A program made the position numbers and the translations under genes. Under the pieces are notes generated by a model. The model was not told the DNA's origin, ran no database searches, and worked only from the letters and a program-made list of their open reading frames with translations. A DNA stretch of 64,000 nucleotides from CAYUCJ01 sp049282265 (GTDB lineage: Bacteria > Desulfobacterota > DSM-4660 > Desulfatiglandales > Desulfatiglandaceae), in contig JBAPTR010000003.1 in assembly GCA_049282265.1 (NCBI GenBank), positions 16,998 to 80,997 of the forward strand, read 5' to 3'. Position 1 is the first letter of the stretch. Every line of letters begins with the position of its first letter. This document shows positions 33,703-42,109 of the stretch, in pieces.

Positions 33703-35026
33703 CTGTTCCACGCATTGCCAGTCGTTCCAGAAGCACTTCCTCCAGAAAGGGTTGATCATGGTCCTGGTACTCGTACCGGACCCGCATGGCGGGCTTGTTG
33801 ATGGTAACGATCCGGGTCAAATGGATAGGGGTGGCAAAGAGGACCAGGTCGCAATCCACACCGTTGATGGTGTTTTCAAGGTCGGATATCTGCTCATCGC
33901 TGTATCCCATGGCCGGGAGCACCGGCCCGACGTGGGGGTAAAGGAGATAGGTGTCCTTTATGGTCCCCACCGCAGAGGACCGGGGGTCCACGACTTCGGA
34001 AGCGCCGTATTGCCTGGCTGCGATGAGCCCGGCGCCGTAGGGCATGCCTCCATGGGTCAGGGTCGGTCCATCCTCCACCACCATGATGCGTTTTCCCTTG
34101 ACCTGTTCCGGCCGGCTCACAATAGCGGGTGATTTTGCCAGCACCACCCGGGCCTTCGGGGCATATTGCTCGATGTTCTTGCGCACCTGCTCCACCTGGG
34201 CCAGGGAGGCCGTGTCCACCTTGTTGATGACGGCGATGTCCGCCATGAGCATGTTGGTTTCACCCGGGAAATAGAGCAGTTCATGCCCGGCCCGGTGCGG
34301 ATCGAACAGGACGATGTGGATATCCGGTTGGTAGAAGGGCGTGTCGTTGTTGCCCCCGTCCCAGACAATGATGTCCGCCTCCTTTTGAGCGGCTTCCAGT
34401 ATCTTTCCGTAGTCCACGCCGGCATAGACCACGATACCGAGATCCACCAGGGGTTCATACTCCTCGCGTTCCTCGATGGTGCAGCGGTGCTTTTCAAAGT
34501 CCTCGTAAGCGGAAAAACGCTGGACCACCTGGCTTCTGAGATCCCCGTAGGGCATAGGGTGGCGGATGACCACCACCTTTTTCCCCTTTTTGCGCAGAAT
34601 ATGGCACACCTTCCGCGTGGTCTGCGATTTGCCGCAGCCCGTCCGCACGGCACAGACCGCCACCACGGGTTTTCGGGCCTTGAGCATGGTGTAGGAGGCA
34701 CCGATGAGGATGAAATCCGCCCCCTCCGCCATGGCTAGGGAGGCCTTGTGCATGACCTCCACGTGCGGGACGTCGCTGTAGGAAAAGGCCACCAGGTCCA
34801 CCTGGTGCTTTCGAATGAGTTGAGCCAGATCCTTTTCCGGGTAAATGGCAACCCCTTCCGGATAGAGCTTCCCCGCCAGTTCCGGTGGATAGAGGCGTCC
34901 CTCGATTTTGGGTATCTGCGCAGCGGTAAAGGCAACCACGCGGTAGCGCTCGTTGTCCCTGAAATAGACGTTGAAGTTGTGAAAATCCCTGCCGGCCGCA
35001 CCCATAATGATGACCTTTTCCACCAT
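33695..35026 (-). CDS. cpgS-like P-loop GTPase (cyclic 2,3-diphosphoglycerate synthetase family, COG2403)
   Basis: 443 residues. EKVIIMGAAGRDFHNFNVYFRDN gives an N-terminal Rossmann-like start; VRTGCGKSQTTRKV near 130 is a P-loop, and VINKVDTA near 268 resembles the GTPase NKxD motif. The overall sequence matches the bacterial proteins annotated as cyclic 2,3-diphosphoglycerate synthetase after the archaeal enzyme; their bacterial role is unproven. The family recurs next to carbamate kinase, and here the two genes overlap, suggesting a carbamoyl-phosphate-linked reaction. That link is inference. Confidence 0.75.
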   Translation of the reverse strand: MVEKVIIMGAAGRDFHNFNVYFRDNERYRVVAFTAAQIPKIEGRLYPPELAGKLYPEGVAIYPEKDLAQLIRKHQVDLVAFSYSDVPHVEVMHKASLAMAEGADFILIGASYTMLKARKPVVAVCAVRTGCGKSQTTRKVCHILRKKGKKVVVIRHPMPYGDLRSQVVQRFSAYEDFEKHRCTIEEREEYEPLVDLGIVVYAGVDYGKILEAAQKEADIIVWDGGNNDTPFYQPDIHIVLFDPHRAGHELLYFPGETNMLMADIAVINKVDTASLAQVEQVRKNIEQYAPKARVVLAKSPAIVSRPEQVKGKRIMVVEDGPTLTHGGMPYGAGLIAARQYGASEVVDPRSSAVGTIKDTYLLYPHVGPVLPAMGYSDEQISDLENTINGVDCDLVLFATPIHLTRIVTINKPAMRVRYEYQDHDQPFLEEVLLERLAMRGTDG

Positions 35027-35193
35027 GACATCCCCCCTTTTTTCTGACCATTATGACAGCCTGGACAGATTCTTTCAAGTCATTGTAGCCTGCCGGACTG
35101 CCAGCAAGATTTTGAGGATCCGACTAAATGAAGCTTGCCCTGACCAAAAGCCTAGTCTACAATGATAATCACGTTGTTCTCTGAGATGGAGGG

Positions 35194-35445
35194 GTCATAA
35201 AAAGCTGATTTATGCTGCAAACGGCAGCCTATGAGCAACGAAGTGGAGGAGAACCTGACATTCTTTTTCAGACGCTTTCTCATAGTGCACTTGGCAGCCA
35301 ACCCCGACATGGACGGCCATCTGGGGTTTACGCCTCCAGAATCCTTGGCGCTCTCTAATGGCTGCCCTTAAACCCCAAATGGGCGTCCATCTCCACCGTG
35401 GTGCTTAGAAAGCGTCTGAAAAAGAATGTCAGGCTCTCCTCCTGA
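35194..35445. repeat. Long-palindrome dispersed repeat, copy B
   Basis: In the 576-base divergent gap between the cpgS-like gene and the methyltransferase. The outer arms 35254-35280 and 35407-35433 are a perfect 27-bp inverted repeat. The inner arms 35309-35330 and 35369-35390 match at 20 of 22 positions (ATGGACGGCCATCTGGGGTT...). The left shoulder AAAAAGCTGATTTATGC...CCTATGAGCAACGAAG is shared with the 63.8-kb copy. The flanks, 35027-35193 and 35446-35602, show no gene or clear promoter. Confidence 0.85.
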
Positions 35446-35602
35446 GCTCCAGTAATAAAACGATTTCCTTGGAATCTGATTTATGACACTTTGAGGCATC
35501 CTATGAGAAAGGAACTTAATTAATACTATCAGTTTCTTGGAAGTCCCGAGGACCGGATTTTTTATGATTCCATCATTATTGGCTGTTACGAAAGGATACG
35601 CG

Positions 35603-36472
35603 ATGGATCTATCAAAATTTTTGTCAAATACTGAAAAACCCATTTTGCTTGACGGCGCTATGGGCACCGAACTGGCTGAAGCCGGCCTGGAAATGGGTGG
35701 CCAAAACTGTATTACCCATCCGGATGGCGTGTTGGCCATTCACCGGGCATATGTTGCGTGCGGGGTGGATCTGATCATCACCAACACCCTGACCATGAAC
35801 CGCATCTACATCGAATCGCACAACCTGGATGTGGATGTGAGAGACGTGAACCTGGCAGGTGCCGGGCTCGCCGGGAAAGCCGTCCGCGAAGGTCAATATG
35901 TTCTGGGGGATATGGGTTCCACCGGAAAAATGATGGAGCCCTATGGAGATCTGGCAAGAAAAGAGGCCCTTAAAGCATTCCGGGAGCAGGCTAAGCTATT
36001 GGCCGAAGGCGGGGTGGACGGTCTGATCATTGAAACCATGTTCGATCTTCAGGAAGCCCGGTGTGCGCTTGAGGCCTGTAAATCGGTCACCGACCTCCCG
36101 GTCATTGCCTCGATCTCATTTAATACGACTCAAAAGGGCGGACGGACCATCATGGGGAACTCCGCCCGGGACTGTGCTCAGGGTCTCGCCGAAGCAGGGG
36201 CCTCCGCCGTAGGGGCAAACTGTGGCGACCTCGATCCGTTCCAGATGGCTGGAATCGTCGCGATCATGCAGGAAGCCACATCCATTCCTGTCCTGGCGCA
36301 GCCCAACGCGGGCAAACCCAGGCTGGTCGAGAAACAAACGGTATTTGACATGTCTCCATCAGACTTTGCCGAAGGAGTATATCAGTGCTCACAAGCAGGC
36401 GCCCGGCTGGTGGGGGGGTGCTGTGGAACAACACCTGCCCACATCCTGGCCCTTGCAGACAGGTTAGCCTGA
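35603..36472 (+). CDS. Homocysteine S-methyltransferase-family protein
   Basis: About 289 residues forming a TIM barrel of the zinc/homocysteine-binding domain type: PILLDGAMGTELAEAGLEMG at the N-terminus, EGGVDGLIIETMFDLQEA near 135, AVGANCGD near 210 and GARLVGGCCGTTPAHI near 270. The three cysteines in GANCG and GGCCG are the zinc ligands. Such free-standing domains occur as homocysteine methyltransferases (MetH N-domain, BhmT) and as corrinoid-linked methyltransferases in anaerobes. No corrinoid protein is adjacent, so the methyl donor is open. ATG 35603 chosen because it gives the MDLSKFL start. Confidence 0.82.
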   Translation: MDLSKFLSNTEKPILLDGAMGTELAEAGLEMGGQNCITHPDGVLAIHRAYVACGVDLIITNTLTMNRIYIESHNLDVDVRDVNLAGAGLAGKAVREGQYVLGDMGSTGKMMEPYGDLARKEALKAFREQAKLLAEGGVDGLIIETMFDLQEARCALEACKSVTDLPVIASISFNTTQKGGRTIMGNSARDCAQGLAEAGASAVGANCGDLDPFQMAGIVAIMQEATSIPVLAQPNAGKPRLVEKQTVFDMSPSDFAEGVYQCSQAGARLVGGCCGTTPAHILALADRLA

Positions 36473-37399
36473 TATCACCAGTCCTCTTGTTCGTGTTGCC
36501 CGTGCAGGATGGGGAGTCCTGTTGGTCAGATAGACGCCGAAACACACGACCAGAGTACCAACGGCCAACGACAGGGTGATGGGTTCCCCCAGCATGAAAA
36601 AGGCGAGCAGCACCGCACTGATGGGTACGAAATTGATGAACTGACTGGCCTTTGTCGCACCGATGACTTTTATCCCTTCATAATACCAAACGAATCCCAG
36701 GACCGTCCCGAAGAAACCCAGGTAGAAAATACTGAACCAGGCCGAAATCGAGTAGTGGGTGAAATCCGTGGCCATGCCTTCATAAAGGCCCGGAACAATC
36801 AGGAAAAGCGTCCCTGCCAGACAGGAGTAGGTGGCAACCACCAGGGGAGAAAGATCGGCCATGGCGGCCTTGCCGATAAGGGAATAGGCCGACCAGCAGA
36901 GGACGCAGAGGAAAATATAGAAATCACCCGGCCCAAGGGCCCCGTTGAAGATGTCGCCGAGTTGGCCCCGTGAAATGACGATCATGGCGCCCATGATGGA
37001 GATGATAATACCGGCCAGCTTGACAAGGCTCAACTTTTCCTTGAAAAACCAGCTTGCGAAAAGGGCGATGACCACCGGGTTGTTGGCGATGATGAGGGCG
37101 GCCCGACCTGCGGTTATGAGCTTGAGGCCCTTGAGGAAAAACACATTGTAGGCAAACACGCCCGTGGCACCCAGGAGCAGAATGGGGATAATCTGGCCCT
37201 TCTTGATGCCGGGGAGTCCATGGTTTTCTCTCCGGGTCATGGTCAGCAGAAACAGGCAAGCGATCACGAATCTGAAAAAAGCGGTCGAATAGGGCCCCAC
37301 TTCCCGGACGACGACTCTCCCGGCGATAAAGGTCCCGCCCCAGAATACGGCTGTCAAAAAGAGTTTGAGATAAATAATCAGGCGCTGTTTCTTAGACAT
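36464..37399 (-). CDS. EamA/DMT-family transporter
   Basis: 311 residues with ten transmembrane segments in two EamA repeats. The first starts LKLFLTAVFWGGTFIAGRVVV, the second near DFYIFLCVLCWSAYSLIGKAAM. GLKLITAGRAALIIANNPVVIALFASWFFKEKLS near 90 is the family's conserved helix 3-4 stretch. These proteins export amino acids or other metabolites; the substrate is unknown. The 3' end overlaps the convergent methyltransferase gene by 9 bases. The OFOR genes lie 12 bases upstream on the same strand. Confidence 0.88.
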   Translation of the reverse strand: MSKKQRLIIYLKLFLTAVFWGGTFIAGRVVVREVGPYSTAFFRFVIACLFLLTMTRRENHGLPGIKKGQIIPILLLGATGVFAYNVFFLKGLKLITAGRAALIIANNPVVIALFASWFFKEKLSLVKLAGIIISIMGAMIVISRGQLGDIFNGALGPGDFYIFLCVLCWSAYSLIGKAAMADLSPLVVATYSCLAGTLFLIVPGLYEGMATDFTHYSISAWFSIFYLGFFGTVLGFVWYYEGIKVIGATKASQFINFVPISAVLLAFFMLGEPITLSLAVGTLVVCFGVYLTNRTPHPARATRTRGLVISG

Positions 37400-37411
37400 T
37401 CCTGCTCCGTT

Positions 37412-38713
37412 CTATCCACCAAGATATTCGACGCGATGGACCAGTTCCAGACTTGGGGCAAGGACGGGGTCCTTGAATTGGGCCCGCAGGGCCGATTCAA
37501 GCATCTCCGGGGTGATGGCCCGCCCGAACCCGGCCAGAACTCCCAGAGAGGCCAGGGCCCTCTCAGGCAGCTTGATACCCTGTGCCTTGAAATCCACCGG
37601 GATGGTCTGTCCATTCGTCCGGGGCAGAGTCAGGTCATGGGAATGAATCACCAAGGTTTCAGCATCGAGGTCGGCAAAAAGCGGGGATCGCCGGCCAACG
37701 CCCTCCTGGCCGACGGCAAGGATGGCGGCAGGCCTCTCGATTCCCGTATAACCGATCTCTTCCGGGGATAAGATCACCTCGCTGATGGAAGGGCCTCTCA
37801 GGACCGTGATATTATACTCATTTTTCTGGGTCACCCTCAAACCCGCCGAAAGACCGGCCAGGCAGAGGATGTCCCCGGCGGTGATGATCCTCTGGCCGGC
37901 GTCGCCCAGGATGACCACGCCCTGCCTTCCCTCCCCTGGAGGAGCATGGGTTGCCTCCAGACTGACCGGCGGGGTGACGGGCCCCAGGGTTTTTGCCGTT
38001 TCCCTGTAGAGGGACCCGTATTCTGCTCGCCGGTTTTCTTCCACAGGACCCTCAAAGGGAGGCAGATGGGAAAGGTCTTCTTCGATCGTCCCGGGGCTGA
38101 GCTTGTTCTTCTTGGTATAGCGCCCCGTGCAGATACCCCAGATGTCTATCACGGAGAAGCCCTTGTGGCGAACGGCCCGTTCGATTTCCTTTGCCAGGTC
38201 TTTCCGGTAAGCGGAGCAACGCGTGACATAGGTCGCCCCGGCCGAGGCGGCCACCTTGCACACATCCAGGGGACGCTCCAATCGGTTCAGAAATCCCGAA
38301 CCAACCAAGGCATCGGGAGGTGTGGTGGCTGAAAACTGACCCCCGGTCATGCCGAAATTGAAATTGTTCAGGACGAGGAGTGTCAGGTCGAGATTCCGGC
38401 GGCATGCGCTGAGAAAGTGGGCACCGCCGATGCCCATACCACCGTCCCCCATGGTCACGACGACGTTCAGGTCCGGGTATGCCAGTTTCAGACCGGTTGC
38501 ATTGGTCAAAGCCCTTCCGTGAAGCCCGTGAAAGGCATGGGTATGGAAAAAGGTGTCGAATAGCCCGGAGCAGCCGATATCACTCACCATGGCGATCTCG
38601 GTGCCCTTGAGACCCATATTCTGGAAGGCCTTGTCCAGGATTCCGGCTATCCGGTCATGGGTGCAACCGGGACAGAAGACCGGCGGTCTCTCTTTATTGA
38701 GCAGGCTGGCCAT
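37412..38713 (-). CDS. 2-oxoacid:ferredoxin oxidoreductase, fused beta-gamma subunit
   Basis: 433 residues in two parts. Residues 1-230 are the thiamine-diphosphate beta subunit: FCPGCTHDRI, DIGCSGLFDTFFHTHAFHGLHGRA, TMGDGGMGIGGAHFLSACRRN and NNFNFGMTGGQFSATTP. Residues 260-433 are the gamma subunit (GVVILGDAGQRIITAGDILCLAGLSAGLRVTQKNEYN). The enzyme converts a 2-oxoacid and CoA to acyl-CoA, CO2 and reduced ferredoxin. Its 5' end overlaps the alpha gene by 20 bases. Which acid is used (2-oxoglutarate, branched-chain or aryl pyruvate) cannot be told. No separate gamma or ferredoxin delta gene is present. Confidence 0.87.
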   Translation of the reverse strand: MASLLNKERPPVFCPGCTHDRIAGILDKAFQNMGLKGTEIAMVSDIGCSGLFDTFFHTHAFHGLHGRALTNATGLKLAYPDLNVVVTMGDGGMGIGGAHFLSACRRNLDLTLLVLNNFNFGMTGGQFSATTPPDALVGSGFLNRLERPLDVCKVAASAGATYVTRCSAYRKDLAKEIERAVRHKGFSVIDIWGICTGRYTKKNKLSPGTIEEDLSHLPPFEGPVEENRRAEYGSLYRETAKTLGPVTPPVSLEATHAPPGEGRQGVVILGDAGQRIITAGDILCLAGLSAGLRVTQKNEYNITVLRGPSISEVILSPEEIGYTGIERPAAILAVGQEGVGRRSPLFADLDAETLVIHSHDLTLPRTNGQTIPVDFKAQGIKLPERALASLGVLAGFGRAITPEMLESALRAQFKDPVLAPSLELVHRVEYLGG

Positions 38714-39830
38714 GGGTAAGCACCTCCTCGATCCGGTGTGGTGTGATCAGCCTGCCGTTCATCCCACCGCAAAAGTCGACCTGTTTCCCGGGCAGGACAC
38801 GTCTGATCTCGCGGACATACTGTCCATCGTTCATCTCCAGCACGATAATCCTTTTGGCGCCCTCCGCCTTTTCCCTGATGAGGGCTTCCGGCACGGGCCA
38901 AATGGTCTTGAGTACGAGGAGAGAAACCGGGCGGTCCGTACCCTTGCGGCGATCGTAGACATCCTTCGCTGCGCGGGCGGTAACGCCATAGGTGAGGATG
39001 AGGGTGTCTGCCGCCTTCTCCATGTATGCTTCATGATAGGAAAACCGGCCTATAGCGGAGAGGATCTTGTCCCTCAATCTCTCCTGGTTCCGGGCGATCC
39101 GGTCGGGATCCGTTGTGATGTAGCCGTCCGGGCCGTGGGTGGAAGAGGTCTGGCGCACGGGTATGAATGGGTTCCCGATGGGAAGGAAACCGGGCACCCG
39201 ACTCCCGGACCGGACATCAAAGGGGAGGAATGCTTCGCCTGCAGGCGGCGTGGTGCGATCAATGATCTCCGGCCTCTCAATGGCATCCATGTCCAGGCCC
39301 TCCTTGGTCATACTCACCTCCTTGTTGGAGGCGAGGAATACCGGGCATCTGAATTCCTCGGCCAGGTTGAAGGCATGCATGGTGAGCAGAAAGCAGTCCT
39401 TTGTGTCGGAGGGGGCCAGCGCGATGACCGGGAGGCCCCCGCTGTTCCCCCACCGCATGAACTGGATGTCGCCGTCCGCCCCACGGGTGGCGGAGCCCGT
39501 GGACGGCCCCAGCCTCTGGACCAGCGCGATCACAATGGGGATCTCGCTTCCGATGGCAAAGGAGAGGTGTTCGCTGTAGAGACTCAGGCCGGGACCCGAC
39601 GTGGCGGTCATGACCTTGAGGCCGGCCATGGAGGCCCCCAGGCAGGAACCGATGGAGGCGATTTCGTCCTCCCCTTGGAGGCACACCCCGCCCACAGGGG
39701 GCAGGAGCCTGAGCATGGTGTTGAAGATGGTGGTTGCGGGGGTTATGGGGTACCCGGCAAAGAAACGACAGCCCGATTCAAAGGCACCCCAGGCAATCGC
39801 CTCATTCCCTTCCATCAGTGCAAAACCCAT
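38694..39830 (-). CDS. 2-oxoacid:ferredoxin oxidoreductase alpha subunit (KorA/VorB type)
   Basis: 378 residues. MEGNEAIAWGAFESGCRFFAGYPITPATTI, ATSGPGLSLYSEH, VQRLGPSTGSATRGADGDI and GRLITPHRIEEVL are typical of the pyrimidine-binding and transketolase-C halves of the alpha chain. With the downstream fused beta-gamma gene it forms a complete catalytic set. GVTARAAKDVYD near 285 marks the CoA-binding C-terminal domain. About 105 bases separate it from the upstream HAD gene on the same strand. Confidence 0.88.
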   Translation of the reverse strand: MGFALMEGNEAIAWGAFESGCRFFAGYPITPATTIFNTMLRLLPPVGGVCLQGEDEIASIGSCLGASMAGLKVMTATSGPGLSLYSEHLSFAIGSEIPIVIALVQRLGPSTGSATRGADGDIQFMRWGNSGGLPVIALAPSDTKDCFLLTMHAFNLAEEFRCPVFLASNKEVSMTKEGLDMDAIERPEIIDRTTPPAGEAFLPFDVRSGSRVPGFLPIGNPFIPVRQTSSTHGPDGYITTDPDRIARNQERLRDKILSAIGRFSYHEAYMEKAADTLILTYGVTARAAKDVYDRRKGTDRPVSLLVLKTIWPVPEALIREKAEGAKRIIVLEMNDGQYVREIRRVLPGKQVDFCGGMNGRLITPHRIEEVLTHGQPAQ

Positions 39831-39935
39831 CTATATGCCTCCGTTTTTGGCATTCTTGCCACTTGGCTCCTCACAAAAAAGCGGCCGGGAGTTCAGTTGG
39901 TCCGGGTAGAAATGCGGCTAAACAGGCGACCATTT

Positions 39936-40739
39936 TTATGCCGCCAGGAGAAGGCTGAAAAATTCGTCCCAGTCGCCGGCCCGGGGCACGTCCGCATCGG
40001 GCATCTCTTCCTCTCCCACCGGAATCCCTGGGAGCATAGGAACCTTGTGATCCAGGGCCCAGGTAAACCAGACGGGACGGATACCCGCGTCCAGTGCGCC
40101 GTTCACATCGGCCTCGATATTGTCGCCCACGTAGAGGACACGCGTCCGGTCCACACCAAAATCCGCCACGAGTTTCTCAAACACCATGGCATGGGGCTTG
40201 CGATAACCCAGTTCCCCCGAGATGAGCAGGACGTCAAAGAAGTGAGTAATTTCAAGGGCATCAACGAGTTTAACTGCCGCGGGTGCGTGGGTGAAATTGG
40301 AAAGCAGCCCCAGGCGGTAGGACCCCTTGAGCTCTTTCAGCATTTCGATCGTGCCGGGGATAAGACGGCAGTAGTCAAGAAAAGCAGAGAAATATGCATC
40401 GAGTGCCAGGGCGATTCTGGGGTCATCGGGTTCAAGGGGATGCCCCATTTCCCTGAGGGCTGCGCTCACCCAGAAGCGGTTGTGGGTCTCCCGGCCGTCT
40501 TCCTTCGTCTTTTCCAGGAAGTCCAGGGCACAACGGCGATAGGTCTTCTTGAAAGGGGTGTCTTCAAAGATGAGACCGCTTTTACGCAGGCTGTTGATCA
40601 GCCTTTCAACGGCCTCGCTCACGGCTTTCGGGTCTGCGGTTATGAGGGTATTGAAAAGGTCAAATCCGATGGCTTCTACGTTTTTCAAAAGACGTCTCCC
40701 TTGTATCTTCTTGACTGGAATCACGCGATCGTTTCCCAT
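39936..40739 (-). CDS. HAD-superfamily hydrolase
   Basis: 267 residues. Motif I FDLFNTLIT with Asp27, motif II LLSNFTHAPA near 175, motif III lysine in GYRKPHAMVF near 198 and motif IV YVGDNIEADVNGALDAG near 217 define a HAD phosphatase with a helical C1 cap. The second aspartate of the usual DxD is Phe (D-L-F), as in some HAD subgroups with altered chemistry, so a phosphatase role is likely but not assured. Substrate unknown. It lies in the minus-strand run with the OFOR genes. Confidence 0.8.
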   Translation of the reverse strand: MGNDRVIPVKKIQGRRLLKNVEAIGFDLFNTLITADPKAVSEAVERLINSLRKSGLIFEDTPFKKTYRRCALDFLEKTKEDGRETHNRFWVSAALREMGHPLEPDDPRIALALDAYFSAFLDYCRLIPGTIEMLKELKGSYRLGLLSNFTHAPAAVKLVDALEITHFFDVLLISGELGYRKPHAMVFEKLVADFGVDRTRVLYVGDNIEADVNGALDAGIRPVWFTWALDHKVPMLPGIPVGEEEMPDADVPRAGDWDEFFSLLLAA

Positions 40740-40912
40740 CCTGATTACCGCAGCGATCCGTGGTAAGTCAATGAAAATGGTGGTGGTCGCGAAATCAGGA
40801 AATCCGCATCAAGAAGGAAATGCGTTGACATTCGAGCTCCCCGACCCTTATTCTACCACCTCGGCCGTGTTCATTTGGATGCGGTCAACGCGTTCCTGGA
40901 GGTGCACCCGAT

Positions 40913-42046
40913 TTGACCACAGTTTCCCTTGCCCGTTGCGAAAGCTATGAGGCCCGCCCGGTGGAGGCGGCCCTGCTTAAGGTGCTGGAACCCCTGGGAG
41001 GCATCACCCAGTATGTAAGACCGGGAGACAGGGTCCTCATCAAACCCAATCTCCTTTCGGCCCGGTCCCCTGAAAAGCGGGTGACCACGGATCCCGCCAT
41101 GGTTCGGGCTGTTGCAGTTATGGTCAAGGAAGCGGGAGGTCACCCATTCATAGGCGACAGCCCGGGGATCGAGCCTTTCAGACGCGTCATCGCAAAAACC
41201 GGCATGGAGGACGTGGCCGGGGAACTTGGAACAGAACTGGTGGAACTCAGTCACCCCAGAAAGATCACCCTGGCGAAAGGGTCCCTGTTCCGTAGCCTCG
41301 AGATCGCATCCCAGGCCCTGGATGCGGACGTGGTTATCAACCTGCCCAAACTGAAGACCCACACCCAGATGCTGATGACCCTCGGCGTCAAAAACCTGTT
41401 CGGGACTATCGTTGCCCAGCGAAAGACCGAGTGGCATTACATGACCGGCCTCAACCGGGACACCTTTGCCTCCCTGCTTCTCGCCATCTACCAGGCCGTG
41501 AACCCGGCCCTGACCATATTGGACGGGGTGTGGGGCATGGATGGGAACGGTCCCGGTAACGGGAACCCCTGCCGGCTGAACCTGGTGGCAGCAGCACGGG
41601 ACGCGGTGGCGCTTGATGCGACCATCTGTCACTTGCTGGGGATTACCCTGGAATCCTACCCCCTTTACAGGGTGGCCAGGGCCGAGGGTATCGGTGAAAC
41701 CGATACCCGACGGATCAGGTTGGAGGGAGATCCACCTGATTCGTTTGCGTTCCCAATATTCCGGATCCCGAAGCTGGACTCGCTCAGTGTCCTGCCCGGG
41801 TTTCTGGACGGGTTTTCCAAGCGCTACCTGGTTTCAAAGCCGGTCCAGGATTCGAAAATTTGCGCGGGATGCAAAGAATGCGTCCAGGCGTGTCCGGCGG
41901 AAGCCATTGCCTTGGAGGAAAGACATCTCCGTTTTGATTATGAAGCATGCATCAGGTGCTATTGCTGTCAGGAAATCTGCCCCCAGGGTGCCATCGGGTT
42001 CAAAAAGGGCCTCCTTCTGAAGATCCTGAACCGATTTAACAGATAG
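40913..42046 (+). CDS. DUF362 protein with C-terminal 2[4Fe-4S] ferredoxin domain
   Basis: 377 residues. The DUF362 part (about 1-300) has VLIKPNLLSARSPEKRVTTDP, GDSPGIEPF and NLPKLKTHTQMLMTLGVKNLFGTI. It is followed by two ferredoxin clusters: CAGCKECVQACPAEA near 322 and CIRCYCCQEICPQGA near 350. The family is common in strict anaerobes and functionally undefined. The TTG start at 40913 has GGAGG 9 bases upstream. Monocistronic by position, 63 bases before the outer-membrane channel gene. Confidence 0.85.
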   Translation: MTTVSLARCESYEARPVEAALLKVLEPLGGITQYVRPGDRVLIKPNLLSARSPEKRVTTDPAMVRAVAVMVKEAGGHPFIGDSPGIEPFRRVIAKTGMEDVAGELGTELVELSHPRKITLAKGSLFRSLEIASQALDADVVINLPKLKTHTQMLMTLGVKNLFGTIVAQRKTEWHYMTGLNRDTFASLLLAIYQAVNPALTILDGVWGMDGNGPGNGNPCRLNLVAAARDAVALDATICHLLGITLESYPLYRVARAEGIGETDTRRIRLEGDPPDSFAFPIFRIPKLDSLSVLPGFLDGFSKRYLVSKPVQDSKICAGCKECVQACPAEAIALEERHLRFDYEACIRCYCCQEICPQGAIGFKKGLLLKILNRFNR

Positions 42047-42109
42047 AACCTGCCATGACATTTCGGAAAAATACAATCATCACAAACTGTTGGAGAGATA
42101 GGACTTAAG

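Noticed and set aside
38553..40766. A 737-codon open frame on the plus strand opposite the OFOR genes and the HAD gene
   Set aside because: It is antisense to three well-supported genes, has no domain-like sequence, and is rich in Gly/Arg/Pro/His as expected from a shadow frame in GC-rich DNA.
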